A DNA stretch of 64,000 bases from Micromonospora haikouensis. Lineage in GTDB: Bacteria > Actinomycetota > Actinomycetes > Mycobacteriales > Micromonosporaceae. Shown here one piece after another: positions 41,249 to 50,380 of this stretch. The stretch lies in the NCBI RefSeq assembly GCF_900091595.1, contig NZ_FMCW01000004.1, forward strand, positions 124,001 to 188,000. The letters run 5' to 3'. Numbering within the stretch: position 1 is the stretch's first letter; every line of letters starts with the position of its first letter. The position numbers and the translations under genes were made by a program. The notes beneath the pieces are model-generated. The model did not search any database. It was not told where the DNA came from and worked only from the letters and a program-made list of their open reading frames with translations.

Positions 41249-42778
41249 TCAGCGGGCGGCGAGGTCCAGCACGAGCTGCGGGGCGAAGCCGACGGCCACG
41301 GCGACCAGGGTGGCCACGGCGAGGGTGCCGAGCACCGCCCAGGCGGGCCGGCTGCCGGCGGCGCCCCCAGCCCCGGCAGCCACACCGGCCTCGGCGGGCG
41401 CGGCGGTCCCCCCAGCCCCGGCGGTCTCGGCGGGCGGGGCGTAGAGGGTGGCGGCGAGGCGGAGGTAGTAGGCCAGGCCGATCACCGCGTTCACCGCCAC
41501 CACCAGCGCCAGCCAGCCCGCGCCGCCGTCCAGCAGCGCCCGGACCACGGTCACCTTGGCGAACAGGCCGGCCAGCCCCGGCGGGAGCCCGGCCAGCCCG
41601 ACCAGGGCCAGCGCGAACGCCCCCGCCACCCAGGGCCGCCGCCGGGCCGCGCCGCGCAGGTCGGCGAGGGTGCCGCCGTCGGCGCCCGCCGGGCGCAGCG
41701 CCACCAGCGCCGCGAAGGCGGCCAGCTCCAGGACCACGAAGAACACGGTGTACGCCACGGCGGCGGCGTACGCGGCGGCGCGGGCGTCGGCGGTGCGCCC
41801 GGCGGCCAGCGCGAGCGCGCCCAGCGGGGCGAGGATGTAGCCGGCCTGGGCCACCGACGACCAGGCGAGCAGCCGCACGGTGCGGCGCTGACGCAGCGCC
41901 ACCAGGTTGCCCACGGTCATGGTGAGCACGGCGAGCCCGGCCAGCACCGGGCCGGTCACCTCGGCGGGCAGCGCCCGCTGCACCACCGCGAGCAGGGCCA
42001 CCACGCCGCCCAGCTTCGACGCGGTCGACAGGTAGGCGGCCACGGGCAGCGGCGCGCCGTCGTAGGTGGCCGGGGCCCAGGCGTGGAACGGCACGGCGGC
42101 CACCTTGAACGCCAGCCCGAGCAGCACCAGCGCCACCGCCGCCGTGGTCAGCGGCACGTCCAGCAGGTCGGGTCGCCCGGCGAGCAGCGCGCCGAGCCGG
42201 TCGAGGTGCAGGCCGCCGGTGACCGCGTAGAGCAGGGCCGCGCCGAGCAGGGTGACGGTGGTGGCGACCACGCTCACCACGAAGAACGTGACCGCCGCCT
42301 CGGCGGAGGCGAGGCTGCCCCGGCGCAGGCCGACGAGCACGTACAGCGGGAGGGTCAGCGTCTCCAGCGCCACGATCAGGGTGATCAGGTCGCCGGCCGC
42401 GCCGAGCACCACGCCGCCGGTCATCGAGCAGGCGAGCAGGAAGCAGTATTCGCCGACGGGCGACCGCCCGGCGCGCAGCGCCGGCCCGGACAGGGCCAGC
42501 ATCCCGAGGGTGAGCAGCGCGAACAGCGCCCCGACGAGGGCGGCCCGGCCGCCGTAGACGTACGAGCAGTCGGCGGCGACGCAGAAGGTGGCGCGCGGCC
42601 CGCCCGCCCCGACGACCGCGCTGCCCAGCCCGGTGGCGACCGCCCCGGCGGCGGCCACGGCGACCGTCGCGGCGGCGCGGGCCACCAGCAGGTCGGCCAG
42701 CAGCACCAGGACGGCGGTGCCGGCCGCCAGGTAGGCCGGGAGCAGCGCCACGTTGTCGACGCTCTGCACCAGACTCAT
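41249..42778 (-). CDS. nuoN: NADH-quinone oxidoreductase subunit N
   Basis: 509 residues from ATG 42778, overlapping the nuoM stop by 4 nt; the longer frame is a shadow. About 14 helices. The antiporter-like pump keeps Glu in LITLIVALETLTLPLYVLVG and Lys in LGLAFKVAAVPFHAWAPATY, with a second Lys in STASKLGG. An Ala/Gly-rich loop near 455-475 is unusual. Last gene of the nuoI-N run. Confidence 0.92.
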   Translation of the reverse strand: MSLVQSVDNVALLPAYLAAGTAVLVLLADLLVARAAATVAVAAAGAVATGLGSAVVGAGGPRATFCVAADCSYVYGGRAALVGALFALLTLGMLALSGPALRAGRSPVGEYCFLLACSMTGGVVLGAAGDLITLIVALETLTLPLYVLVGLRRGSLASAEAAVTFFVVSVVATTVTLLGAALLYAVTGGLHLDRLGALLAGRPDLLDVPLTTAAVALVLLGLAFKVAAVPFHAWAPATYDGAPLPVAAYLSTASKLGGVVALLAVVQRALPAEVTGPVLAGLAVLTMTVGNLVALRQRRTVRLLAWSSVAQAGYILAPLGALALAAGRTADARAAAYAAAVAYTVFFVVLELAAFAALVALRPAGADGGTLADLRGAARRRPWVAGAFALALVGLAGLPPGLAGLFAKVTVVRALLDGGAGWLALVVAVNAVIGLAYYLRLAATLYAPPAETAGAGGTAAPAEAGVAAGAGGAAGSRPAWAVLGTLAVATLVAVAVGFAPQLVLDLAAR

Positions 42779-44280
42779 CTGAGCACCCCCACGAGGGCCG
42801 CCACCGGGTCGGCGGCGACGCCGAGGACCAGGGTGGGGGCGAGGCCGACGGCGAGGGCGAGCAGCACCAGCGGGGCCCAGGCCGTCCACTCGGCGGCGGC
42901 GAGGCCGGGGCCGATCCGGCCGACCGCCGGGCTGGCCGGGCCGTGGGTGACCCGGCGCAGCAGCCGCAGCAGGTACGCGGCGGTCAGCGCCCCGCCGACG
43001 GCGGCCAGCACGCCGAGGGTGGTCCACAGCGGGCCGCCCCGCCCGATGGCGGCGACCACGGCGAACGCCTCGCCCCAGAAGCCGGCGAGGCCGGGCAGCC
43101 CCAGCGAGGCGACGGCGGCGAAGCCGAGCAGGCCGGCGAGACGGGGCGCGGTCTCCCGCAGCCCGGACAGCTCGGCCAGCGCCCCGGTGTGCGCGCGGTC
43201 CTTGATCGCCCCGGCGAGGAAGAACAGCAGGCCGGTGATCACCCCGTGCGCGACGTTGCCGATCAGCGCGGCCTGCAGGCCGGTGGCGGTGAGCGTGGCC
43301 ACCCCGAGCAGCACGAACCCCATGTGGCCGACGCTGGAGTAGGCGATGAGCCGCTTCAGCTCGCCCTGCGCGAGGCAGACCAGCGAGCCGACGATGATGG
43401 CGGCGACGGCGAGCACCCCGAGCACCGGGGCCGCCCAGCGGGCCCCCTCCGGGGCCACCCCGACGGCGACGCGGATCAGCCCGTACGTGCCCATCTTGAG
43501 CAGCACCCCGGCGAGGATCACGCTGCCGACGGTGGGCGCCTGGGTGTGCGCGTCGGGCAGCCAGGAGTGCAGCGGCCACAGCGGGCTCTTCACCGCGAAC
43601 GCGAGCCCCAGCAGGGTGAACGCGGCGAGCTGGGTGCCCCGCGACAGCCCCGTGCCGCCGGTGAGCGCGAGGAGGTCGGCGGTGCCGGCGGCGGACACCA
43701 CCACGTAGACGCCGACGAGCAGCAGCACCGAGCCGAGCAGCGTGTAGAGGGCGAACTTGGCTGCCGCCCGCCGCCGGTCGGCCCCGCCCCAGCCGGCGAT
43801 GATCGCGTACATCGGCAGGAGGACGACCTCGAAGAACACGAAGAACAGGACCAGGTCGAGGGCGAGGAAGGTGCCGAGGATGCCGACCTCGACGACCAGC
43901 AGCAACGCGACGAGGGCCCGGCCGCTGCCGCCGCCGTCGGGCACCCGCCACAGGGTGTACGCGCAGCAGAGCAGCGTGAGCAGCGCGGTCAGCACGACCA
44001 GCGGGTAGGAGATGCCGTCCACGCCGAGGTGGAAGCGCAGGTCGAGGGCGGGCACCCAGGGCAGGTCGAGCCGGTGCCAGGGGCGCACCGCCGGGTTCAC
44101 CCCGTAGGCCGTCCAACTGCGGTCGCCGGTGGCCAGGGGCAGGGTCGCCAGCAGGGTCAACCCGGCCGCCACCGTGCCGACGACACGGGCCGCCCGGTCA
44201 CCGGGCAGCAGCGCGACCACGGCCGCGCCGACGGCCGGGACGGCCAGCGCCGCGACGAGCAGGACCTGTCCGAGGCTCAT
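42775..44280 (-). CDS. nuoM: NADH-quinone oxidoreductase subunit M
   Basis: 501 residues, about 14 helices. The conserved Glu is in LVLFFVFFEVVLLPMYAIIA; the pump lysine is in LGLAFAVKSPLWPLHSWLPD, followed by AHTQAPTVGSVILAGVLLKM. It is a proton-pumping antiporter-like subunit in the membrane arm. 52 nt after nuoL and 4-nt overlap with nuoN. Confidence 0.94.
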   Translation of the reverse strand: MSLGQVLLVAALAVPAVGAAVVALLPGDRAARVVGTVAAGLTLLATLPLATGDRSWTAYGVNPAVRPWHRLDLPWVPALDLRFHLGVDGISYPLVVLTALLTLLCCAYTLWRVPDGGGSGRALVALLLVVEVGILGTFLALDLVLFFVFFEVVLLPMYAIIAGWGGADRRRAAAKFALYTLLGSVLLLVGVYVVVSAAGTADLLALTGGTGLSRGTQLAAFTLLGLAFAVKSPLWPLHSWLPDAHTQAPTVGSVILAGVLLKMGTYGLIRVAVGVAPEGARWAAPVLGVLAVAAIIVGSLVCLAQGELKRLIAYSSVGHMGFVLLGVATLTATGLQAALIGNVAHGVITGLLFFLAGAIKDRAHTGALAELSGLRETAPRLAGLLGFAAVASLGLPGLAGFWGEAFAVVAAIGRGGPLWTTLGVLAAVGGALTAAYLLRLLRRVTHGPASPAVGRIGPGLAAAEWTAWAPLVLLALAVGLAPTLVLGVAADPVAALVGVLR

Positions 44281-44332
44281 CCGGCTCCCCCGATCGCCCG
44301 CACGCGACCCCTCCCGTGCACCCGCGCCGCAC

Positions 44333-46276
44333 TCACGCGACGCCCCCGATCAGCACCGCGGCCAGGCCGATCAGCAGCGCCCCGGCCAGCACCCCGGCCG
44401 CCGCCCGGGGCAGCGCGGCCCGGTGCAGCCCGGCCAGCGCCCCGCCGAGGCCGGTCGCGCCCCGGCCGGTGCCCTCCACCGCGCCGTCGACCACCCGCTC
44501 GTCGGCGGCGCGGGCGAACCGGGCGAGGGCGGTCACCGGGCGTACGACGAGGGCGTGTTGCACGTCGTCGAGCCGGAAGCCGGCCGCGAACACCGGCCCC
44601 AGCGGGCCGAGGGCGCGGGCCGGGTCGGCGGCGGTGTCCCGCCGCCAGCCGGCCCAGGCGAGGGCGGCCCCGGCGACCAGCAGCGCCAGCGGCAGCAGCA
44701 GCGCCGGGCCGACGTGGGTCCACTCCCCCTCGGGTGCGCCGAGCCGACCGGTGAACCCCGGCCAGAACGCGGCGAGCCCGAGCAGCGCGGCCGGCACCGC
44801 CAGCAGCAGCATCGGCACCCGCAGCACGGCCGGCGGGTCGTGCGGGTGCAGCGCGATCGGCCGGTCGTGCGGGGGCAGCGGCGGGCGGGCCGCGCCGAGG
44901 AACGCGCGCAGCAGCAGCCGGGTGGCGTACCAGGCGGTGACGGCGACGCCGGCCAGCCCGGCCAGCCACACCAGCCAGCCCACCCAGGCGGGGGCCGGGC
45001 CGGCGGAGTCGAGCGCGGCGGCCTCGGCGGCGGCGAGCACGCCGTCCTTGCTCCAGAAGCCGGCCAGCGGCGGGACGCCGGCCAGCGCGCCGAGGCCCAC
45101 CGCCGTGCACCAGAACGTCACCGGCATCGTCGAGCGCAGGCCGCCCATGCGGGACAGCAGCGGGGTGCCGAGGGCGTGGATCACCGCGCCGGCGGCGAGG
45201 AACAGCAGCGCCTTGAACGCGGCGTGGGTGAGCAGGTGGAACAGCGCGGCGGCGGGCGCGCCGACGGCCAACGCGCCCGTCATGTAGCCGAGCTGCGACA
45301 CCGTCGACCAGGCCAGCACCCGCTTCAGGTCGTCCTGGGCGGTGGCGGCGAGCGCGCCGAGCAGCAGGGTCACCGAGGCCAGCACCCCGAGCACGGCCAG
45401 CGCCGCCGGGGCCCGCTCGAACAGCGGGAAGAGGCGGGTGACCGCGTAGACCCCGGCGGCGACCATGGTGGCGGCGTGGATCAGCGCGGAGACCGGGGTC
45501 GGGCCGGCCATCGCGTCGGGCAGCCAGGTGTGCAGCGGGAACTGGGCGCTCTTGCCGGCCACCCCGGCGAGCAGCAGCAGGCAGGCGGCGGTGAGCGTGC
45601 CGGCGGAGTGGTCGTGGGCGAGCACGTCGGCGATGCGGAAGCTGCCCGCCGAGACGCCGAGCAGGGCGATGCCGAGCAGGAAGCCGACGTCACCCACGCG
45701 GGTGACCAGGAACGCCTTCATCGCGGCGGCCGGCGCGCCGGGCAGCCGGCGGTCGTGGGCGATGAGCAGGTAGGAGCAGAGGCCCATCACCTCCCAGCCG
45801 ACCAGCAGCATGACCAGGTCACCGGCGACGACCACCAGCAGCATCGCGGCGGTGAAGAGGCTGATCTGCGCCGCGTACGGCGGGTAGCGGTGGTCGACGT
45901 CGACGCCGGCCTCGTCGTGCGGGCCCGCCCGCAGGTAGCCCACCGAGTAGACCTGCACGGCCAGCGCCACCGCCGCCACCGCGACGGCGACCACGGCCGC
46001 CGCGCCGTCGAGCCGGACGCCGAGGGTGACCCGCAGGCCGCCCAGGTCGACCCAGGTGGTCGACGTCTCCACGGACGCGCCGACCCGGGCCAGCAGCGCG
46101 ACCGCGACCAGCAGCGCCCCGGCCGCGCCCGCCACGCCGAGCCCGACGGCGACCCGGCGGGCCGGATCCGCCCCGGCCCGCGCGCCCCCGCCGCGCGACA
46201 CGGGCGGCAGCAGCAACCCCACCAGACCCGCCACCAGGGGTACGGCCGGCAGCAGCACCCCCAGCAGGCCGGTCAC
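44333..46276 (-). CDS. nuoL: NADH-quinone oxidoreductase subunit L
   Basis: 647 residues from GTG 46276 overlapping the nuoK stop. Pump motifs are LVMLLVGWEVMGLCSYLLIA (Glu) and AGKSAQFPLHTWLPDAMAGP (Lys), with the broken helix following. The C-terminal region carries the long amphipathic helix typical of NuoL. Distal antiporter-like subunit of complex I. Confidence 0.94.
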   Translation of the reverse strand: MTGLLGVLLPAVPLVAGLVGLLLPPVSRGGGARAGADPARRVAVGLGVAGAAGALLVAVALLARVGASVETSTTWVDLGGLRVTLGVRLDGAAAVVAVAVAAVALAVQVYSVGYLRAGPHDEAGVDVDHRYPPYAAQISLFTAAMLLVVVAGDLVMLLVGWEVMGLCSYLLIAHDRRLPGAPAAAMKAFLVTRVGDVGFLLGIALLGVSAGSFRIADVLAHDHSAGTLTAACLLLLAGVAGKSAQFPLHTWLPDAMAGPTPVSALIHAATMVAAGVYAVTRLFPLFERAPAALAVLGVLASVTLLLGALAATAQDDLKRVLAWSTVSQLGYMTGALAVGAPAAALFHLLTHAAFKALLFLAAGAVIHALGTPLLSRMGGLRSTMPVTFWCTAVGLGALAGVPPLAGFWSKDGVLAAAEAAALDSAGPAPAWVGWLVWLAGLAGVAVTAWYATRLLLRAFLGAARPPLPPHDRPIALHPHDPPAVLRVPMLLLAVPAALLGLAAFWPGFTGRLGAPEGEWTHVGPALLLPLALLVAGAALAWAGWRRDTAADPARALGPLGPVFAAGFRLDDVQHALVVRPVTALARFARAADERVVDGAVEGTGRGATGLGGALAGLHRAALPRAAAGVLAGALLIGLAAVLIGGVA

Positions 46277-46641
46277 CGGGTCACCTCGCCGGTGGTCGTG
46301 GCCCGCCCCGCCTGTTCGGCCGGCGGTCCGGCCGGCGGCTCCGTCAGCGGCACCTCGTCGACGGCGACGCTGGCCCGCAGCCGGTAGAGCTGGAGCACGA
46401 TGGCCAGCCCCACGCCGATCTCGGCGGCGGCCAGCACGATCACGAACAGCGCGAACACCTGCCCCGCGTGCGGCAGCGCCGCCCGGACCGTCGCGTCGGC
46501 GGTGACCAGGATCAAATTGACGGCGTTGAGCATCAGCTCCACCGCCATCAGCACGAGCACCGCGTTGCGGCGGCGCAGCACGCCGTAGACGCCGAGGCCG
46601 AACAGGAGGGCGGCGGTGACGTACGGGACGACGGGCCTCAC
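46273..46641 (-). CDS. nuoK: NADH-quinone oxidoreductase subunit K
   Basis: 122 residues from GTG 46641, with GGGAGG 6 nt upstream: (M)[20 protein letters not shown]. The family core RRRNAVLVLMAVELMLNAVN holds the conserved Glu of helix 2; a second Glu is in AAAEIGVGLAIVLQLYRL. The C-terminal tail (about 25 residues, Pro/Glu-rich) is longer than in most NuoK. The stop of nuoJ overlaps its start. Confidence 0.92.
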   Translation of the reverse strand: MRPVVPYVTAALLFGLGVYGVLRRRNAVLVLMAVELMLNAVNLILVTADATVRAALPHAGQVFALFVIVLAAAEIGVGLAIVLQLYRLRASVAVDEVPLTEPPAGPPAEQAGRATTTGEVTR

Positions 46642-47213
46642 GGGCGGCCTCCCGCGCGGTCCTTCGCTCCCCAACCCTGGTTGTCCGCCCTTGCGGGACC
46701 CCGGCCGTCGGCCGGGCGGCGGCCGATGTCGGGGCGGGACAGCACGACCGCGCCGACCAGGGCGGACAGCAGCAGCACCGACAGCACCTCGAACGGCAGC
46801 ACCCAGGTGCGGAACACCTGCTCGCCGAGCCGCTCGGCGGTGCCCGGCGTGGGCAGGTCCACCCGGGTCCAGCGGTAGGCGTCGACCAGCAGGGCGGCCA
46901 GCCCGAGGCCGGCGCCGCCGCCGATCAGGGCCGCCGGCCAGCCCGGCCGGTCCAGGTCGTCGGACGCGCCGATCGGGGCGCGGGTCAGCATCACCGCGAA
47001 CAGCAGCAGCACCACCACGGCACCCACGTAGATCAGCACCTGCACCCAGGCCACCAGCTCGGCGGCGAGCACCAGGTAGACGCCGGCCAGCGCGCCCAGG
47101 CAGACCACCAGGTAGAGGCCGGCGCGGACCAGGTGGCGGGTCGTCACCACCAGCGCCCCCGCGCCGACCGCCACCGCGCCGAGGGCCAGCAGCAGCACGT
47201 CCGCACCGGTCAC
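46638..47213 (-). CDS. nuoJ: NADH-quinone oxidoreductase subunit J
   Basis: 191 residues, five helices, starting GTG 47213. The conserved [20 protein letters not shown] contains the pi-bulge region of helix 3. The C-terminal ~25 residues are polar. It overlaps nuoI and nuoK by 4 nt on either side, so nuoIJKL are translated as a coupled run. Confidence 0.93.
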   Translation of the reverse strand: MTGADVLLLALGAVAVGAGALVVTTRHLVRAGLYLVVCLGALAGVYLVLAAELVAWVQVLIYVGAVVVLLLFAVMLTRAPIGASDDLDRPGWPAALIGGGAGLGLAALLVDAYRWTRVDLPTPGTAERLGEQVFRTWVLPFEVLSVLLLSALVGAVVLSRPDIGRRPADGRGPARADNQGWGAKDRAGGRP

Positions 47214-47854
47214 GGGGCGGCACCCGGGTCAGTGGGGGTGCCGTCCGCCGGGGGCTCGGGGGTCGGGCGGGCGGCGGGGCCGGGCTCGGGGCGTACCCGG
47301 GCAGGGGTCGGCCGGGCGGCGGACCCGGCGGGGGCGGCGGCCTTGCGCGCGGCGGTGGCCTCCTCCTTCGCCGGCTCGCCGTTGCGGTCGTGCGCGGGCG
47401 GCGGCGGGACGGTGGCCATCCACTCGCCGAGGTGGTCCTTGTCGTGCAGCAGGTCCTTGATGTCGTACTCGGCGTACTCGAACTCGGGCGACCAGTAGAG
47501 CGCGTCGAAGGGGCAGACCTCGACGCAGATGCCGCAGTACATGCAGAGCGAGAAGTCGATGTCGAACCGGTCGAGCACGTTGCGCTGGCGGGGGCGGGCG
47601 GCACCGGGCACCGCCACCTCCTCCTTGTGCGAGTCGATGTAGATGCACCAGTCGGGGCACTCGCGGGCGCAGAGCATGCAGACGGTGCAGTTCTCGGCCA
47701 GCAGCGCGATCACGCCCCGCGAGCGGGGCGGCAGCTCGGGGGCGACGTCCGGGTACTGCTGGGTAGTCGAGCGGCGGGTCATCGTGCGCAGCGTGACCGC
47801 CAGCCCCTTCGCCAGCCCCTCGCCGGGCACGCCCCGCCCACTCGTCTCGCCCAT
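47210..47854 (-). CDS. nuoI: NADH-quinone oxidoreductase subunit I
   Basis: About 214 residues from ATG 47854 (47863 also possible). Two 4Fe-4S sites are intact: [12 protein letters not shown] and [12 protein letters not shown], the N6a and N6b clusters. After the usual end near [23 protein letters not shown] sequence, about 60 residues of Ala/Pro/Arg-rich tail follow, ending [12 protein letters not shown]. It is the first gene of the nuoI-N run and is divergent from the Uma2 gene. Confidence 0.93.
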   Translation of the reverse strand: MGETSGRGVPGEGLAKGLAVTLRTMTRRSTTQQYPDVAPELPPRSRGVIALLAENCTVCMLCARECPDWCIYIDSHKEEVAVPGAARPRQRNVLDRFDIDFSLCMYCGICVEVCPFDALYWSPEFEYAEYDIKDLLHDKDHLGEWMATVPPPPAHDRNGEPAKEEATAARKAAAPAGSAARPTPARVRPEPGPAARPTPEPPADGTPTDPGAAP

Positions 47855-47958
47855 GCCGCCCATCCTGCCCTGTGGCCCCGGCGCGCGCGACCACCACCCG
47901 GCCCTTCGCGCGGTACGGTGACGGCGGGGAGAACGACACGCCGGGAAGGACTTGTCCC

Positions 47959-48534
47959 ATGACCGCCGCGTTGCAGAGCGACGTCCCGCCTGAGGGCGGG
48001 TGGACGACCGACGACCTCGACGGGCTGCCCGAGGACGGTCGCCGCCGCGAACTGCTCGACGGAGTGTTGCTCGTGTCACCCTCCCCCACCCGCATCCACC
48101 AGACCATCGCCGGTCTTCTCATGGCAGACCTCATCAAGGAGTGCCCCGACGAGTACGACGTGACCCAGGGCGTCGAGGTGCGGATCAACCGGACCCGCTG
48201 CTTCATCCCGGACGTGCTGGTCACCACGGCGGAGGCCGCCCGGCGCTCGCCGTCGCGGTACGCGCCGCACGAGGTGGTGCTGGCCGTCGAGGTCGTCTCC
48301 CCGAGCACCCGCTCGATCGACCGGGTGCTCAAGCCGGCCCTCTACGCGCAGGCCGGCATCCCGTTCTACTGGCGGATCGAGACCGGCGACGGCGAGCTGG
48401 CCGTCCACACCCATCGGATCGACCCCGTCAACGAGGTCTACACGGAGACCGGCCGCTGGACGAAGTTCGTCGACACCGGCGAGCCGTTCCCGGTGAACCT
48501 GTCGATCGCCCGGATCACGCCCCGGCACCTGTGA
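47959..48534 (+). CDS. Uma2-family (DUF820) putative endonuclease
   Basis: 191 residues from ATG 47959 (GGAAGGA 11 nt upstream). The Uma2 nuclease fold is visible: [20 protein letters not shown], the catalytic Asp in FIPDVLV and Glu/Lys-type motif in [20 protein letters not shown], then PFYWRIE. These PD-(D/E)xK-like genes are very common and multi-copy in actinomycetes; their role is unknown. Confidence 0.9.
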   Translation: MTAALQSDVPPEGGWTTDDLDGLPEDGRRRELLDGVLLVSPSPTRIHQTIAGLLMADLIKECPDEYDVTQGVEVRINRTRCFIPDVLVTTAEAARRSPSRYAPHEVVLAVEVVSPSTRSIDRVLKPALYAQAGIPFYWRIETGDGELAVHTHRIDPVNEVYTETGRWTKFVDTGEPFPVNLSIARITPRHL

Positions 48535-48576
48535 GCGGTCCCGCCCAGCGGGCCGAGCCGGTGAGCGGCGGCGGGG

Positions 48577-49017
48577 TCAGGGGCCGGTGAGCGGCGGGAG
48601 CATCTCGCCGCCGAGCTGCTGGAGCAGCTGGAACAGCTCGGTGGCGTGCCACACGTCGACGATCCGCCCCGCCGGGTCGAAGCGCAGGAACGTCGCCCCC
48701 GAGAAGCTCGCCACCCGCCCGGTGGGCGGCACCGGCCCGAACGGGCCGGCCTGGGTGCCGGCGGCCCGCCAGCGCACCGCCACCCGGTCGGCGGCGGCGA
48801 CCACGTCGACGAGCTTGTAGCGCAGGTCGGGGAAGGCCGCCCGCCGCTCCCGGTGCCAGGCCAGGACCGCCTCCGGGCCCGTCCCGCCCAACCCGGGGCA
48901 GCCCGCCGCGACCAGCTCGTACACCGACTCCTCGCGCCCGGCGTTCCACACGTCGGCGACGAAGCGCCGGGCCGCCGCCGCCACGTCGTGCACCGCCGCC
49001 GCCTCCATGTCGCTCAC
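48577..49017 (-). CDS. SnoaL-like / ester cyclase-like protein
   Basis: 146 residues with the cone-shaped alpha+beta barrel pattern of the SnoaL/NTF2 group: ARRFVADVWNAGREESVYEL, HRERRAAFPDLRYKLVDVVA and DRVAVRWRAAGTQAGPFGPV. These include polyketide cyclases and many proteins of unknown role. Nothing in the context (nuo, Uma2, transferase) suggests a polyketide pathway. Confidence 0.78.
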   Translation of the reverse strand: MSDMEAAAVHDVAAAARRFVADVWNAGREESVYELVAAGCPGLGGTGPEAVLAWHRERRAAFPDLRYKLVDVVAAADRVAVRWRAAGTQAGPFGPVPPTGRVASFSGATFLRFDPAGRIVDVWHATELFQLLQQLGGEMLPPLTGP

Positions 49018-49133
49018 CCGGGCAGCCTAGCCAGCCGGCCCCGGGCGGTCCGGAGGCGCGGCGATCGGCGCTCGGCGGGCTCGGGGCACGATGATCGGCG
49101 CTCGGCGGGCCCCGGGGCGGCGGATCGGTCAAG

Positions 49134-50255
49134 ATGGGACGGACGGAGACGGCGAGGCGGACAGCAGGGGGCGACGTGGGCGACGAGGCAGGCGCGACGA
49201 CCGGCGGCAAGGGCTCGGAGCCCGGCGCGAGCAGTGCCGAGCCCGGCGGCAAGTACGTGGAGCCCGGTGGGGAGTTCACCCGGGACCAGCGGTACATCGC
49301 CACCCGGATCGCCGCCGACGGGCGGGACGGCTGGCCGGTCGAGCCGGGTCGCTACCGGCTGGCGGTCAGCCGCGCCTGTCCCTGGGCCAACCGGCTGATC
49401 ATCGTGCGCCGGCTGCTCGGCCTGGAGGACGCCATCTCGATGGCGGTGGCCGGGCCGACCCACGACGCCCGGAGCTGGACGTTCGACCTCGACCCGGGCG
49501 GGCGGGACCCGGTGCTCGGCATCGAGCGCCTCCAGGAGGCGTACTTCAGGCGGTTCCCCGGCTACGAGCGGGGGATCACCGTGCCGGCGATGGTGGACGT
49601 GCCGACGGGGCAGGTGGTCACCAACGACTACGCCCGGATGAGCCTGGACCTGTCGACGGAGTGGACGGCGTACCACCGGCAGGGCGCGCCCGAGCTGTAC
49701 CCGGCCCGGCTGCGCGACCAGATCGACGAGGTCAACGCCGTGGTCTTCGCCGACGTCAACAACGGCGTGTACCGGTGCGGGTTCGCCGGCAGCCAGAAGG
49801 CGTACGAGACGGCGTACCGGCGGCTGTTCGACCGGCTGGACTGGCTGACCGAGCGGCTGTCCGGGCAGCGGTACCTGGTCGGCGACACGATCACCGAGGC
49901 CGACGTGCGGCTGTTCACGACGCTGGTCCGCTTCGACCCGGTCTACCACGGCCACTTCAAGTGCAACCGGAGCAAGCTGTCGGAGATGCCGGTGCTGTGG
50001 GCGTACGCCCGGGACCTGTTCACCACCCCCGGGTTCGGCGACACGATCGACTTCGACCACATCAAGCGGCACTACTACGAGGTGCACCGGGACATCAACC
50101 CGACCGGGGTCGTCCCGCTCGGCCCGGACCTGACGAACTGGCTCACCCCGCACGGCCGGGAGGCCCTCGGCGGCCGGCCCTTCGGTGACGGCACCCCGCC
50201 GCCGCCCCCGCCGCCCGCCGAGCGGGTCGACCCGGCGCACACCCCGCTGGACTGA
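49134..50255 (+). CDS. Glutathionyl/mycothiolyl-hydroquinone reductase-like transferase
   Basis: 373 residues; GTG 49176 is an alternative start. The active-site motif RACPWANRL with its Cys and the C-terminal GST domain (RYLVGDTITEADVRLFTTLV) are those of the YqjG/ECM4 family, which reduces thiol-conjugated hydroquinones. Actinobacteria normally lack glutathione, so mycothiol is the likely co-substrate (inference). A Gly/Ala/Glu-rich N-terminus of about 55 residues precedes the domain. Confidence 0.88.
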   Translation: MGRTETARRTAGGDVGDEAGATTGGKGSEPGASSAEPGGKYVEPGGEFTRDQRYIATRIAADGRDGWPVEPGRYRLAVSRACPWANRLIIVRRLLGLEDAISMAVAGPTHDARSWTFDLDPGGRDPVLGIERLQEAYFRRFPGYERGITVPAMVDVPTGQVVTNDYARMSLDLSTEWTAYHRQGAPELYPARLRDQIDEVNAVVFADVNNGVYRCGFAGSQKAYETAYRRLFDRLDWLTERLSGQRYLVGDTITEADVRLFTTLVRFDPVYHGHFKCNRSKLSEMPVLWAYARDLFTTPGFGDTIDFDHIKRHYYEVHRDINPTGVVPLGPDLTNWLTPHGREALGGRPFGDGTPPPPPPPAERVDPAHTPLD

Positions 50256-50317
50256 AATCACATCGATGCTCTTCATTAGTTAACATTCGCTTCAATTCAG
50301 GCTGATCGACTTGAGTG

Positions 50318-50356
50318 GCCTGCGCCGCCGGCCTTTCGCCGGTGTTCGGCGCAGGC
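50318..50356 (+). promoter_or_regulatory. Hairpin before the subtilase gene
   Basis: A two-part stem: outer GCCTGCGCCG/CGGCGCAGGC and inner CCGGC/GCCGG. It lies 25 nt before the protease start and 60 nt after the transferase stop. An AT-rich patch at 50256-50310, unusual here, precedes it and may be a promoter. The hairpin is either the transferase terminator or a 5' leader structure. Confidence 0.55.
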
Positions 50357-50380
50357 TGTCCACAGTTGAGGAGATCAGCC

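Noticed and set aside
41170..43342. Plus-strand frames opposite nuoN and nuoM
   Set aside because: Gly/Arg/Gln-rich shadow frames opposite confidently identified membrane subunits.
46642..47604. 443-residue extended NuoK
   Set aside because: The upstream part overlaps nuoJ and nuoI in another frame; GTG 46641 with a good ribosome site gives the normal size.
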